Assembly: GCF_019703515.2 (NCBI RefSeq)
Contig: NC_059382.1
Coordinates: 11,853,001 to 11,917,000 of the forward strand
Direction: 5' to 3'
DNA from: Myxocyprinus asiaticus
Lineage: Eukaryota; Chordata; Actinopteri; Cypriniformes; Catostomidae
Length of the DNA stretch: 64,000 nucleotides
In this document: in pieces, positions 1 to 11,173 of the stretch
Position numbering within the stretch: the first letter of the stretch is position 1
How the letters are laid out: each line of letters starts with the position of its first letter
The notes under the pieces: model-generated
The model's input: only the letters and a program-made list of their open reading frames with translations
The model's database searches: none
Told to the model about the DNA's origin: nothing
Program-made: the position numbers and the translations under genes

Positions 1-502
1 GTTTTTCCTCCAAATAAAACAATGGTCATTATGGCCCTTTTGTTTCATCAGACCAGAGGAAATTTCTCCAAAAAGTAAGATCTTTGTCCCCATGTGCACT
101 TGCAAACTGTAGTCTGGCTTTTTTATGGTGGTTTTGGAGCATTGGCTTCGTTGCTGAGCAGCCTTTCAGGTTATGTCGATATAGGACTCATTTTATTGCA
201 GATATAGATACTTGTCTACCTGTTTCCTCCAGCATCTTCACAAGGTCCTTTGCTGTTGTTCTGGGATTGATTTGCACTTTTTGCACCAAACTAAGTTCAT
301 CTTTAGGAGACAGAATGCATCTCCTTCCTGAGCGGTATGATGGCTATGTGGTCCCATGGTGTTTATACTTGCATACTATTGTTTGTACAGATGAACATGG
401 TACCTTCAGGCATTTGGAAATTGCTTCCAAGGATGAACCAGACTTGTGGAGGTCCACAATTTTTTTTCTGAGGTCTTGGCTGATGTCTTTTGATTTTCCC
501 AT
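1..502 (-). pseudogene. Degenerate Tc1 transposase, N-terminal part
   Basis: Reading on the minus strand from the ATG at 502-500, the start MGKSK followed by a paired-like helix-turn-helix DNA-binding region matches Tc1-like transposases. These bind the terminal direct repeats and move the element by cut and paste. The frame has at least two nonsense codons, a TAG about 55 codons in and a TGA about 107 codons in, so no working protein is possible. The sequence leaves the window near the first catalytic Asp region. The catalytic domain cannot be assessed here. Confidence 0.8.
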
Positions 503-868
503 GATGTCAAGCAAAGAGGCACTGAGTTTGAAGGTAGGCCTTAAAATACATCCACAGGTACACCTCCAATTCAGTACACCTATCAGAAGCTAATTGTTTA
601 AAGGCTTGACATCATTTTCTAGAATTTTCCAAGCTGCTTAAAGGCACAGTTAACTTAGTGTATGTAAATTTCTGACCCACTGGAATTGTGATATAGTCAA
701 TTAAAAGTGAAACAATCTGTCTGTAAACAACTGTAGGAAAAATTACTTGTGTCATGCACAAAGTAGATGTCCTAAACAACCAAAACTATAGTTTGCTGAT
801 ATGAAATCTGTGGAGTGATTAAAAAATTGTTGTAAAAAAAAGTGTATGTAAACTTCTGACTTCAACTG
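1..868 (-). mobile_element. Sleeping-Beauty-type Tc1 transposon, one end and 5' half of transposase
   Basis: The right terminus carries the IR/DR arrangement of salmonid/cyprinid Tc1 elements: a 20-base direct repeat at 841-860 and an inner copy at 657-676 that differs at one base. The element ends in CAACTG followed by the target dinucleotide TA at 869-870. Its other end lies left of the window, so only about half is seen. The coding strand is minus. The flank continues directly into an olfactory receptor fragment, so this copy sits inside a host gene. Family membership is recognised from the terminal repeats and the transposase start, not from a search. Confidence 0.9.
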
Positions 869-1275
869 TACATGGCAGATTTGATCTTCTACAACCCATC
901 TATAATGAAACTCGTATGTGAAGACACACAAGTGAAAAACATATATGGGTTGTTAATGTTTACCATGGTTTTATACCACAGCCTTTCACTTGCTGCTGTG
1001 GCATTTACATATATTCATATTTTAATTACTTGTGTTACAAATAAGCAGTCTGATGCAAAGATTATGGCAGTTCAAATATGTGGTACTCATTTGGTGGCAT
1101 TTCTTTTCTTGGAATTCAACACTCTTATTGCACATCGTTCTGAAAGTGTTGCAGCTTACATAAGCAGGGTGTTTTCGGTATCTATTCTTGTTTCCTCCCA
1201 TTGTGAATCCAATCATTTATGGCTTTATAACGAAAGAAATTAGACAGAAAATTGTCACGTTTTAAGAGAACAAAA
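869..1275 (+). pseudogene. Olfactory receptor pseudogene, 3' half, split by the Tc1 element
   Basis: The conceptual protein matches the second half of the intact receptor at 5582-6520, from extracellular loop 2 onward (MADLIFYNPS against MAELICYNPS), through TM5, the loop containing CVTNKQSDAKI, and TM6. Homology begins exactly at the TA where the transposon ends; the intact gene has TA at the same place (6095-6096). Further damage is a 9-base deletion (the segment matching FFP is lost near 1122) and a 2-base deletion near 1191 that shifts the frame before the TM7 NPLIY motif. The 5' half would lie left of the window, beyond the transposon. It is a dead OR of the same subfamily as 5582-6520. 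Confidence 0.9.
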
Positions 1276-1406
1276 ATAAACTAAAATATAAAAGCTACAT
1301 AAATAAAAATCTCGAAACTCTTACAAATATCAGTACAGTTTTGCATGTACAATTCAAATAAATTGAATACTGTCCATGTGTAATTATTCATATATATATA
1401 TATATA

Positions 1407-2950
1407 CAGGTGCTGGTCATATAATTAGAATATCATCAAAAAGTTGATTTATTTCACTAATTCCATTCAAAAAGTGAAACTTGTATATTATATTCATTCA
1501 TTACACACAGACTGATATATTTCAAATGTTTATTTCTTTTAATTTTGATGATTATAACTGACAACTAAGGAAAATCCCAAATTCAGTATCTCAGAAAATT
1601 AGAATATTGTGAAAAGGTTCAATATTGAAGACACCTGGTGCCACACTCTAATCAGCTAATTAACTCAAAACACCTGCAAAGGCCTTTAAATGGTCTCTCA
1701 GTCTAGTTATGTATGCTACACAATCATGGGGAAGACTGCTGACTTGACAGTTGTCCAAAAGACGACCATTGACACGTTGCACAAGGAGGGCAAGACACAA
1801 AAGGTCATTGCAAAAGAGGCTGGCTGTTCACAGAGCTCTGTGTCCAAGCACAAAGATGTGGTAGAAAAAAGTGTACAAGCAATAGGGATAACCGCACCCT
1901 GGAGAGGATTGTGAAACAAAACCCATTCAAAAATGTGGGGGAGAACCACTATGCACAGACGTATGCAAGACATGGGTTTCAGCTGTCGCATTCCTTGTGT
2001 CAAGCCACTCTTGAACAACAGACAGCGTCTGAAGCGTCTCGCCTGGGCTAAACAAAAAGGACTGGACTGCTGCTGAGTGGTCCAAAGTTATGTTCTCTGA
2101 TGAAAGTAAATTTTGCATTTCCTTTGGAAATCAGGGTCCCAGAGTCTGGAGGAAGAGAGGAGAGGCACACAATCCACGTTGCTTGAGGTCCAGTGTAAAG
2201 TTTCCACAGTCAGTGATGGTTTGGGGTGCCATGTCATCTGCTGGTGTTGGTCCACTGTGTTTTCTGAGGTCCAAGGTCAACGCAGCCGTATACCAGGAAG
2301 TTTTAGAGCACTTCATGCTTCCTGCTGCTGACCAACTTTATGGAGATGCAGATTTCATTTTCCAACAGGACTTGGCACCTGCACACAGTGCCAAAGCAAC
2401 CAGTATCTGGTTTAAGGACCATGGTATCCCTGTTCTTAATTGGCCAGCAAACTCGCCTGACCTTAACCCCATAGAAAATCTATGGGGTATTGTGAAGAGG
2501 AAGATGCGATATGCCAGACCCAACAATGCAGAAGAGCTGAAGGCCACTATCAGAGCAACCTGGGCTCTCATAACACCTGAGCAGTGCCACAGACTGATCG
2601 ACTCCATGCCACGCCGCATTGCTGCAGTAATTCAGGCAAAAGGAGCCCCAACTAAGTATTGAGTGCTGTACATGCTCATACTTTTCATGTTCATACTTTT
2701 CGGTTGGCCAAGATTTCTAAAAATCCTTTCTTTGTATTGGTCTTAAGTAATATTCTAATTTTCTGAGATACTGAATTTGGGATTTTCCTTAGTTGTCAGT
2801 TATAATCATCAAAATTAAAAGAAATAAACATTTGAAATATATCAGTCTGTGTGTAATGAATGAATATAATATACAAGTTTCACTTTTTGAATGGAATTAG
2901 TGAAATAAATCAACTTTTTGATGATATTCTAATTATATGACCAGCACCTG
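1407..2950 (+). mobile_element. Tc1-like transposon with 202-bp terminal inverted repeats
   Basis: The sequence at 1407-1608 is repeated, nearly identical and inverted, at 2749-2950; the ends read CAGGTGCTGG and CCAGCACCTG. The element sits in a TATATA tract, fitting the TA target preference of the Tc1/mariner superfamily. A broken transposase fills the space between the repeats. The high similarity of the two arms suggests a fairly recent insertion. Arms this long are unlike the roughly 30-bp ends of the Tc1-like copy at 37384-38610. Confidence 0.92.
1726..2662 (+). pseudogene. Tc1-like transposase, frameshifted
   Basis: The N-terminal part (1726-1914) starts MGKTADLTVV and has a helix-turn-helix region (KVIAKEAGCSQSSVSKH). 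It ends at a premature stop after a frame change. The catalytic domain resumes in another frame (about 2080-2662) and shows the DD34E triad: Asp in MFSDESKF, Asp in FQQDLAPAH, and Glu in DLNPIENLW. The C-terminus, ending AKGAPTKY, is intact. The catalytic half is well preserved, but the indel between about 1880 and 2080 prevents a single product. Confidence 0.9.
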
Positions 2951-3499
2951 TGTATATATATATATATAAAGTATGTATATTCTTAAATGTAAATTATGCT
3001 TTTTTTAAGATACATTAAAGTAGGTTATCATTTTAAAATTTGGGTTATGGGGTGGTCTGGATGAGTGCTGAGACTCCCTGCCTAAAATTTTGCCTCAGTC
3101 TGGCCCTGCTAAGAACTGCACATAGTGAATTTTCAAGAAAAAAAAGGAATGTGTATTGAAGGGGTCTTAATACATTTTTATTATTTACTACCCCCTCAGG
3201 TCAACTTATCCTCTTAGTAAAGTTTTATGTGCCAAAAACAGGTGAAATGTACTTCTTCATGACCATTTTCCACCATCTTTGGTCCTTAGATTTAAACAGC
3301 CTGAATTTAGCTGCTGTGCATGAAATGAGAATGAACATTTAGCTCTTTTAAGAAATGGACTGCAGGTTTGCTATTAGGTCAAATACGTTTCTAGAAACCC
3401 ATCTTATAACAATAGCCTTTTTGCAAACAGCGATGAACAACTCAAGGCTTGACAAACTTTGACTGGGTGCACCATGCTTCTGATGATGTCAAAAAGTTG
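2951..3499. other. AT-rich spacer, no gene seen
   Basis: No long coding frame, splice-bounded exon or clear element is visible. It lies between two transposons. Confidence 0.5.
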
Positions 3500-3547
<48 letters not shown>

Positions 3548-3551
3548 TACA
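3500..3551. repeat. (AT)n/(CA)n microsatellite
   Basis: A run of alternating AT passes into CA immediately left of the inverted-repeat element at 3552. A matching GT/AT run lies at its other end, so the simple repeats look associated with the element's termini. Confidence 0.95.
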
Positions 3552-4492
3552 CACTCACCGGCCACTTTATTAGGTACACCTGTACATCTACTTATTCATG
3601 CGATTATCAAATCAGCCAATCACGTGGCAGCAGTGTAATGTATAAAATTATGTAGATATCGGTCAGGAGCTTCAGTTAATGTTCACATCAACCATCAGAA
3701 TGGGGAAGAATGTGAAATGTCAGAATAATAGTAGAGAGAATGATTTATTTCAGCTTTTATTTCTTTCATCACATTCCCAGAAGACCACGTTGGGTTCCAC
3801 TTCTGTCAGCCAAAAACAAAAAACTGAGGCTGCAGTGGGCCTGCCATTTGTGTACCTCAGCAGAAATTCAGATTTGTCCGACCAGGCAATGTTTGTTTCG
3901 GGGTTTTTTTCAATCGTTTACTGTCCAGTTTTGGTGAGCCTGTGCCCACTGCAGCCTCAGTTACCTGTTCTAAGCAGTAGTGGTACCCGGAGGGGTCTTC
4001 TGCTTCAATAGCCCATCCACCTCAATGCTCGATGTGTTGTGTGTTCATAAATTATTTTCGGCATAGCACTGTTGTAACACATGTTTATTTGGGTTACTGT
4101 CACCTTGCTGTCAGCATGGACCAGTCTGGCCATTCTCATCTGACCTCTGTTATTAACAAGCTGTTTTCGCCCACAGAACTGCCGCTCGCTGGATGTTTGT
4201 TTTTTTCCCGTACCATTCTCTTTATACTCTAGAGACTGTTGTTCGTGAAAATCCCAGGAGATCAGTAGTTACAGAAATACTCAAATCAGCCTGTTTGGCA
4301 GCAACATTCATGCCACAGTCTAAATCACTGAGATCAAATTTTTTCCTCATTCTGATGGTTTATGTGAAAAATAACTGAAGCACCTGACCCATATCTGCCT
4401 GATTTTATACATTACACTGCTGCCACAAGATTTGCTGATTAGATAATCACATGAATAAGTAGACGTAGTGTACCTAATAAAGTGGCTGGTGA

Positions 4493-4496
<4 letters not shown>
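3552..4496. mobile_element. Non-autonomous DNA element with about 150-bp terminal inverted repeats
   Basis: The left arm (about 3552-3704) begins CACTCACCGGCCACTTTATT. It recurs inverted at about 4349-4496, ending AATAAAGTGGCTGGTGAGTG. Both arms include related internal stretches such as the ATCAGAATGGGG / CATTCTGATGG segment. Between them is no transposase-like reading frame. A second, smaller inverted pair lies inside (3826-3841 against 3945-3960, CTGAGGCTGCAGTGGGC type). The arms run straight into GT/AT microsatellites, which hide any target duplication. Superfamily is not assigned. Confidence 0.8.

Positions 4497-4566
<70 letters not shown>
4491..4566. repeat. (GT)n(AT)n microsatellite
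   Basis: GT dinucleotides followed by about 28 AT dinucleotides, directly right of the inverted-repeat element. Confidence 0.97.
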
Positions 4567-4571
<5 letters not shown>

Positions 4572-5581
4572 CGTATATATTGGACTGTAGAGGATGTTTT
4601 GAGTTACACATGTCATAGTACATCAAGCTATCTAAAAAGATCAAGGAAATTATTTGTAATATGATCACTTTAAGAACATCGATTTTGATGTTATGCTGTT
4701 GACCTCAGTTGCTAACCAAGATAATACCTAGCCAGAATGCTACAACACATTCATACTTGTTTAAACTGTTTTCTTTTTTTTTCTTTTTTTTTTCAGCATG
4801 GATTGTTATAATCTAAACTTTACTCAAGGTAAATGAGTAAGCTAAAAGTATAATTTCCCAAGTGAAATATTATCCAGTCAAGCATGTAATTTTAAAGATA
4901 TATGACTGTAATGTGCGCATGCCACATAACAACACCCATTCCCATGGTTAACCCAATGTAAATAGTGTTTTTTCTGCCCAACACAGTCCACGAGAGTATA
5001 AATCAGATGATAAAAGAGAACATCAGCAAACACCTTTTCAACAGCACTAAAGGATGATCACTTAAGGTGGCTGAATACTACATTAACTACTTTTGATGTG
5101 TTAGCAATATGTAATGCAGTTTTACTAATTAACTTGTGAAACATTTATGAAAATCTGAATAAACAAGCAACATTATTTCAAATCTCAACCAGTTTAAGAA
5201 CTCCTTTCCATAAGGACTAATAATTATAATTTAACTATTTTACTGTTATATGCTTCATTAATCTTTTAACATGACACATTGATTCAAATTCTGTTTTGTA
5301 TATTCTGTATTTTGTATTAATATGTTGTGAATATAAACTGCTGTAGTTAAAAGTGTATTGCTTCTTTTTTCCAGGTAGTAAGTAAGATGATGCTGAATAT
5401 GGTAATGTGAAAGGATGGCATAGATCCATTTTGGAAAGCAACATAATTGCAAAGTTTTAAAGATTTTTTTACTTAGATTACAAATTACTGTTTATATATT
5501 GGTAATGTAAACATGCATAATCAACTTGTTTGTGCTGGTTTTGGTGTTTCAAATTAACCATCAATAGGAAAAACATTCACC
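4567..5581. other. AT-rich 5' flank of the OR gene
   Basis: There is no convincing coding region. A polypyrimidine tract ending in TTTCAG lies at about 4770-4797. A spliced 5' non-coding exon is usual for OR genes and could lie here, but none can be proven from sequence alone. Confidence 0.4.
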
Positions 5582-6520
5582 ATGTATCCTAATGGATCTG
5601 ACCTCTCACTGGTGCTGACTTTGCACTCTTTGGAACTGCCTGAAATGAGCATTTACCCTGCATTCATAGTTGGACTTGTGGCATACTTGATTATCTTACT
5701 CTGTAATGTAACAGTTATTTTCACAATTTGCATGAACAGGAATCTTCATAAGCCAATGTACATCCTGTTGCTTAACATGCTGATCAATGACACTACTGGT
5801 GCCACAACCTTTTTCCCTCAGCTGCTGTATAGAATATGGTCTCAGGACAGATCAATTTCCTATCCTGCATGTTTCCTGCAAGGCTTGTTTGTACATCTGT
5901 ATGGTGGTGCATCTCATGTAATTCTTACAGCTATGGCCTACGACAGGTATATTGCTATCTGCAGCCCGTTGAGATATGGTGCCATCATGACCACTAATAA
6001 ATTGGTGAGAATCATAACTGGAATGTGGATAGTTAATTTTATTATTATATTTGTACTTTTTTGTCTTCTAATGCCTTACAAGATTTGCCAGACGTACATG
6101 GCAGAGCTTATCTGCTATAACCCCTCTTTAATGAAGCTCATGTGTGAAGACACACGAGTGAACAATAGCTACGGATTGTTTATCTTAGTTTTATACCACT
6201 GCATTTCCCTTTTTGTTGTTGCATTTACATACATTCGTATATTAATCACTTGTGTTACAAATAAGCAGTCGGACGCAAAAATTAAGGCAGTTCAAACATG
6301 TGGCACTCATTTGGTGGTCTTCCTGTTCTTGGAGTTCAACACTTTTTTCCCTCTTATTGCACATCGGTCCGAAAATGTTCCAGCTCACCTACGCAGAGTG
6401 TTTTCTGTATCTATTCTTGTGTTTCCTCCCATTGTGAATCCACTCATTTATGGTTTTAAAACCAAAGATATTAGACAAAAAATTTTAACCTGTTTTAAGA
6501 GAAAGATAGGCAATTTCTGA
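5582..6520 (+). CDS. Olfactory receptor, intact, single exon
   Basis: This is a 312-residue class A GPCR, the usual OR length, in one exon. It has an N-glycosylation site at residues 4-6 (NGS) in the short extracellular N-terminus and TM1 at about 24-49. The LHKPMY signature of intracellular loop 1 is at 55-60, and the TM3 Cys at 97. The OR hallmark MAYDRYIAIC is at 118-127, and the TM7 motif PPIVNPLIYG at 282-291, with a short basic tail. ORs sit in the ciliary membrane of olfactory neurons, bind odorants and signal through a Golf-type G protein. No stop or frameshift is present. The fragment at 869-1275 is a close relative. The ligand cannot be predicted. The ATG chosen is the first that leaves a normal-length N-terminus. 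Confidence 0.95.
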   Translation: MYPNGSDLSLVLTLHSLELPEMSIYPAFIVGLVAYLIILLCNVTVIFTICMNRNLHKPMYILLLNMLINDTTGATTFFPQLLYRIWSQDRSISYPACFLQGLFVHLYGGASHVILTAMAYDRYIAICSPLRYGAIMTTNKLVRIITGMWIVNFIIIFVLFCLLMPYKICQTYMAELICYNPSLMKLMCEDTRVNNSYGLFILVLYHCISLFVVAFTYIRILITCVTNKQSDAKIKAVQTCGTHLVVFLFLEFNTFFPLIAHRSENVPAHLRRVFSVSILVFPPIVNPLIYGFKTKDIRQKILTCFKRKIGNF

Positions 6521-7583
6521 AATAAACTGAAGCTTGTGTAAAAATTGTATCATCAAACATTATTTGATATTCTGTTATATGTATGATTTTGTTTTACAAG
6601 TGCCTCAACAAGTTGTTATTGATAAAAAAATGTATTCAACAATTTTTATGCTTTAATCTGTTTATTTATCTACAGTAAGTGCAGTACTAAAAAAAAAGTC
6701 AATTTCTTTGTTTTTTAACCCTTGAATGAATGTACTTGACAAAGCCTTGAAAACTAAATTAAAATTGCCCATGTGTATTTGTCATATTTTCAAATTATTT
6801 AGACCAGTTTTACAATGAACTACATTAAATACGTCTTAGATCTGGATTAGGGTACAAACAAGGAACAAGGAGCCCTGACACAAATCAAATCAAACCAAAG
6901 CATGCACTGAGCCATTTTTCAAACAAAAGTTAAATTCAGATTGCATCCTTTGTCAGATCATTCAAAACCTAATCCAAAAATGTATAAACACAGTGAATGA
7001 TTAGTTAAAATGCAGTCATCTCTGTTAATTTTGTTTAAATTAAAGAGCTTTTTTTCCCATACTTGGGAGTACTAAGGCCATTTAATGCATGAAGTTTTTT
7101 TTTTTTTTTTTTTTACCAAGCTTAGAGGTAGAAAACACAGTTTTCAGGCATAGGCTGCTTGTCTAAAAACATCCATTTCAAAATGTATGACACTGTGCAT
7201 TGTTGGCTCACTAGCATGAAGCATGATAAACTTTGATGGTATATATGACATGGCATGGCATGTAGCAGTGTTTCATTGATCAAATGTGTATTTTTCTCAT
7301 TGACAAATACACATCCTGTTGATAATATTCTCTATGCCCCAGAATGAAACTGTAGAGTAGAAGTAGTATGCACACATCCAAACATTGATTTAATAGAAAA
7401 GACTTGGTTCTTCATCAGGCAATAAAAAACTGAACAATTAAACTGTAACAATTGTCTCAGAGAGCAGACCTTAAGGAATTAAGTACTTGCAGCACTATTA
7501 TAAAAACAAATTCCATAAATGCATTATTAAAAGCAAAATACAAGAAACAGGAATCCAAAACAAAATAGCATGAGATACAAGGC
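6521..7583. other. AT-rich spacer downstream of the OR
   Basis: No coding region or inverted repeats were seen. It contains a poly-T run at about 7097-7114. The five bases AATAC at 7584-7588 are the target duplication of the Gypsy element that follows. Confidence 0.5.
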
Positions 7584-7588
7584 AATAC

Positions 7589-8122
7589 TGTCACGGCCTG
7601 TTGAAGGGAGGACTCAAACGCAGAGGAATAAATAAGAAAAGGATTTATTGAAATAAAGTCAACAGGGTAGCAATGAGATGAGTCAGGCAGATGGGAACCA
7701 CCGGTTTAGCGGGGAACCGGTAATGTGGAGATGATGGTAGTGTGGGACACCCCAGTGAGGAGAGGTGAGTTACAGCAGACAGGATGGATATGAGGTGAGT
7801 ATAATCCACAGGGAATACAGGATTCAGTCCAGCAAAGTATATATTCCAGACAGGAGATAATCCACAGCGGCAGATAAACTGGGTGAGAATAAACACAAAC
7901 AGAACCGTCAGGAAGACTACATGGAAAAAAAAAATACAAGAGGGATAATATATAGGGAGAGGTAACAAGGAACAGGTGAAGGCAATCAGCTCGTGAGTGG
8001 CGCGAATAAACGTTCCCATGGAAATGCCAGACATGTCACTCACGTGGCTAGGGTAAACACAAGAGTGGTGAGGAAAGATGCAGACATGGGGAAAAAAACA
8101 GACAGACCTACCAGAACTGCCC
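7589..8122 (-). repeat. 3' LTR of the minus-strand Gypsy element
   Basis: It begins (plus strand) TGTCACGG and aligns with 13284-13715 over about 400 bp, sharing for example the stretch GGTGAGTTACAGCAG. AAATAAATCC-type sequence read on the minus strand near 7630-7650 could serve as the polyadenylation signal. It is about 135 bp longer on its left than the partner LTR, which lost that part. Confidence 0.85.
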
Positions 8123-10842
8123 CTCCGCCTCATGTTGAGGAGCCCCCTCAACCAATTGAGGAGGCAGGGAACAGTCGACAGGTTTGATGTTTTGATGACA
8201 GGAGACGTAAAAAACTGGGTGAATTCTGTTGAAACAGGGGGGCAATTTGAGACGAACCGCCACTGGGCTGAGCACTTCGGTGATGGGAAACAGTCCAATA
8301 AATTTGGGTTCCAGTTTACGTGAGGGGAGTTGGAGCGGGATATCCTGAGAGGACAATCAGACCTACTGACCACACACATAAACTGGGTGTTCGTGACGGT
8401 CCGCGGATGGTTTCTCTGGCGATCCTCCAGGTGCGCCGGCACCTTTGAATGAAGGCGTGAGCTGAAGGAACAACAGCGCTGGGTTCTTTGGAAGGGAATA
8501 ATGGGGGCCTAAACAGCACTGGAAGGGTGACAGGCCCGTAGACGAGACAGGAAGGGAATTATGCGCATACTCGACCCAGGTCAACTTAGAACTCCAAGGA
8601 AGGACTGTTCCCAGGAAGCCACGCAACGCAGGGTCCTCTCCAGGTCCTGATTAGCCCGCTCCGCTTGCACGTTCATCTGGGGTTGGAACCCAGACGACAA
8701 GCTTACCGTCACCCCAGCTGTCAACAGAATTCTGCCTAAAACCTTGACACAAATTGGGGTCCCCAGTCGAAAACCACGTCTGATGGGAGGCCATAAATGC
8801 GGAAGACATTATCTATTACAATAGCCACTGTCTCCCTCACTGACACTAATTTGGGGAGGGGGATGAAATGAGCCACCTTCGAGAACCGGTCCACCACAGT
8901 CAACATGACTGAATTGCTATTGGACTGTGGTAATCTGGTAACAATGTCCATGGCAATATGAGACCAGGGTCTCGAAGGGACTGATAGTGGCTGAAGAAGC
9001 CCCACTGAGGGGTGACTGGATGCAAACAGGACAGGCAGAAACTAACTCTCGGACACCAGAATCATTGCTTAATCAATGTTTGGGTACGGGTCGCTTCTGG
9101 GTGACAGGTCATGCTGGAGGAATGTCCCTATTAGAGGATGCGAGTTCGGACTGACTGAGGAACGAATAATAGATTCTCTGAGATCTTCGCAGGAATAGTG
9201 ACGTCGCGCAAGGCTGAGTGTCTTTGGACTCGATCTCCCAAGACACCGCCGCTACCACCCTGTCGTGAGGAACAATGGTATCCAGAGAGTCTGAGGTGCT
9301 CTCAGTTTCAAAAGAGCAAGATAACGCATCGGGTTTCATGTGCTTTGACCTGGGACGAAACAAGATGGTAAAATCAAATCTACCAAAGAAAAGTGCCCAG
9401 CAAGCCTGTCTGGAATTTAGGTGTTTAGCAGTATGGATGTATTCAAGGTTCTTATGGTCAGTCCAAACCACAAAGGGATGCCACTTCCCCTAAGCCAACC
9501 TGACAGCCAGTAATTCACTGTTCCGAATGTCGTACCATAAGGGTCAAACGATGGGAAAAAAGGCACAGGGGTGCACCCTTTCGTCCAAAGGAGCCTTCTG
9601 GGACAAAATAGACCCTACCTCTACCTCTGACGTGTCAACCTCCACCACAAACTGCGAGACGGGTCGAGATTAACAAGAATAGGGGCTGAAACAAAGAAGC
9701 TCTTTAAATTTTCTAATGCAGCTTGGGCCTGCAAAGATCAACAGAAACTAGATTTGGGGGAGGCTAGACTTATCAAAGGAGCAGCCAACTGGCTAAAGTT
9801 ACGGTTGAATCGGAGGTAAAAACTGGCAAACCCCAGAAACCGCTGGACCGCTTTGCATAAGTCTGAGGTTGGCCAATCGGCAACTGCCTTTACCTTGGCA
9901 GGATTCATCCAGATGACATCAGACGAAAGGTTAAACCCAAGAAACGGAACCTATTGTGCATGAAAAGCACACTTCTCCACCTTGACGAAGAGATGATTCT
10001 CCAACAGCCACTGAAGCACACTCCTGATGTGCCACACATGGCCAGTGATATTCTGGGAGAAGATCAGAATATCATTGAGGTAAACAAACACATACCGATT
10101 GACCATGTCTCAGAGCACATAATTAACAAGTGCCTGGAAGACGGCCGGTGAGTCGGAAAGGCAGAAGGAAATAACCAAATATTCAAAATAACCAAATAAC
10201 CTGTTGGCATGTTAAAAGCCGTCTTCCATTCATCCCCATCCCTGATCCGAACAAGGTGATAAGCAATGCAGAGATCCAACTTTGTAAAGATGCTCACCCC
10301 CTGAAAACATCAATAGCAAAGGATACCGGTTCTTTACCGTGATGTCATTCAGCCCCTGATAATCTATGCAAGGGCGTAACGAACCATTTTTCTTCCCAAC
10401 AAAGAAGAATCCCGCCCTTGCCAGAGAGGAACGAATAATACCAGCTGCCAGAGATTCACCAATATACTTCTCCATTGCTTCCCTCTCGGGAGCTGAGAAC
10501 AAATAAAGATGACCTCGAAGCAGAGAAGTGCCTGGCAGCAAATCAATGACACGGTCGTATGGGCAGTGCAGAGGCAGAGAAGAAGCTCGGTACTTTCTGA
10601 ACACTGCCCTCAAATTGTGGTAGACCTTGTGCGCTCCGGTAAGGTCCATCGGTTCCTCCTACAACAGAACCAGAAGAGACAGGACGGAGAGCAGAACCAA
10701 GACGTGACAAACAAAAAGGACTCCAGGCAAACACAGAATTCTTAACCCAGTCTACCTGCGGATTATGTTTGGTCAGCCAAGGATGTCCCAACACTACAGG
10801 GGTGGATGGAGAATGAATGACAAAGAAACTGATCTCCTCCAC
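8123..10842 (-). pseudogene. Gypsy pol remnant (protease, RT, RNase H, integrase)
   Basis: On the minus strand, about 10842-10700 reads PVVLGHPWLTKHNPQVDW, the end of the aspartic protease domain. At 10649-10064 it reads through reverse transcriptase ([22 protein letters not shown]). At 9471-9109 it shows the RNase H/connection signature (VWTDHKNLEYI, then KPDALSC). At 9005-8736 it shows the integrase core ([23 protein letters not shown]), in which the second catalytic Asp context is altered. At about 8626-8123 are integrase C-terminal fragments. Many frameshifts and stops separate the pieces, and the stretch at 9490-10060 is badly decayed. No chromodomain was recognised before the LTR. It is non-functional. 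Confidence 0.88.
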
Positions 10843-11173
10843 GTGGTTGCTGTAAATTGTGAGAATCAGTGGTGCTGTGATGTGGGGGACCCTTGTTAGA
10901 GGGGTACCACAGAGGGTGCTGGCAGAAATGGGTTCATCCTATGGAATCGTGGGAATGAACCACTAGACTGCTGTCCATTAAGTTGCCCTCTGTTCCAGAG
11001 TCAATGAGAGCTGAAGGATGGAGTATGATGTAGGATGTCTCCACACTGCAGCTGGGCAAGGAGAAGAGTTCTATTATCAAGAGATTTGTTGAGTGGTGTG
11101 ATGCTCACCAGTAACCCCTTTTCTACTGGTGAGCAGCCCCTTCTACTGGACAGGCGGAGATGGTGTGTCCCGG

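Noticed and set aside
84..593. 169-codon plus-strand open frame at the left edge
   Set aside because: It is the antisense of the Tc1 transposase; the minus-strand reading has the recognisable transposase start and the plus-strand one has no motif.
4482..4664. YIYIYI-type peptides in AT microsatellites (also 58378-58640)
   Set aside because: They are translations of dinucleotide repeats with no evidence of coding.
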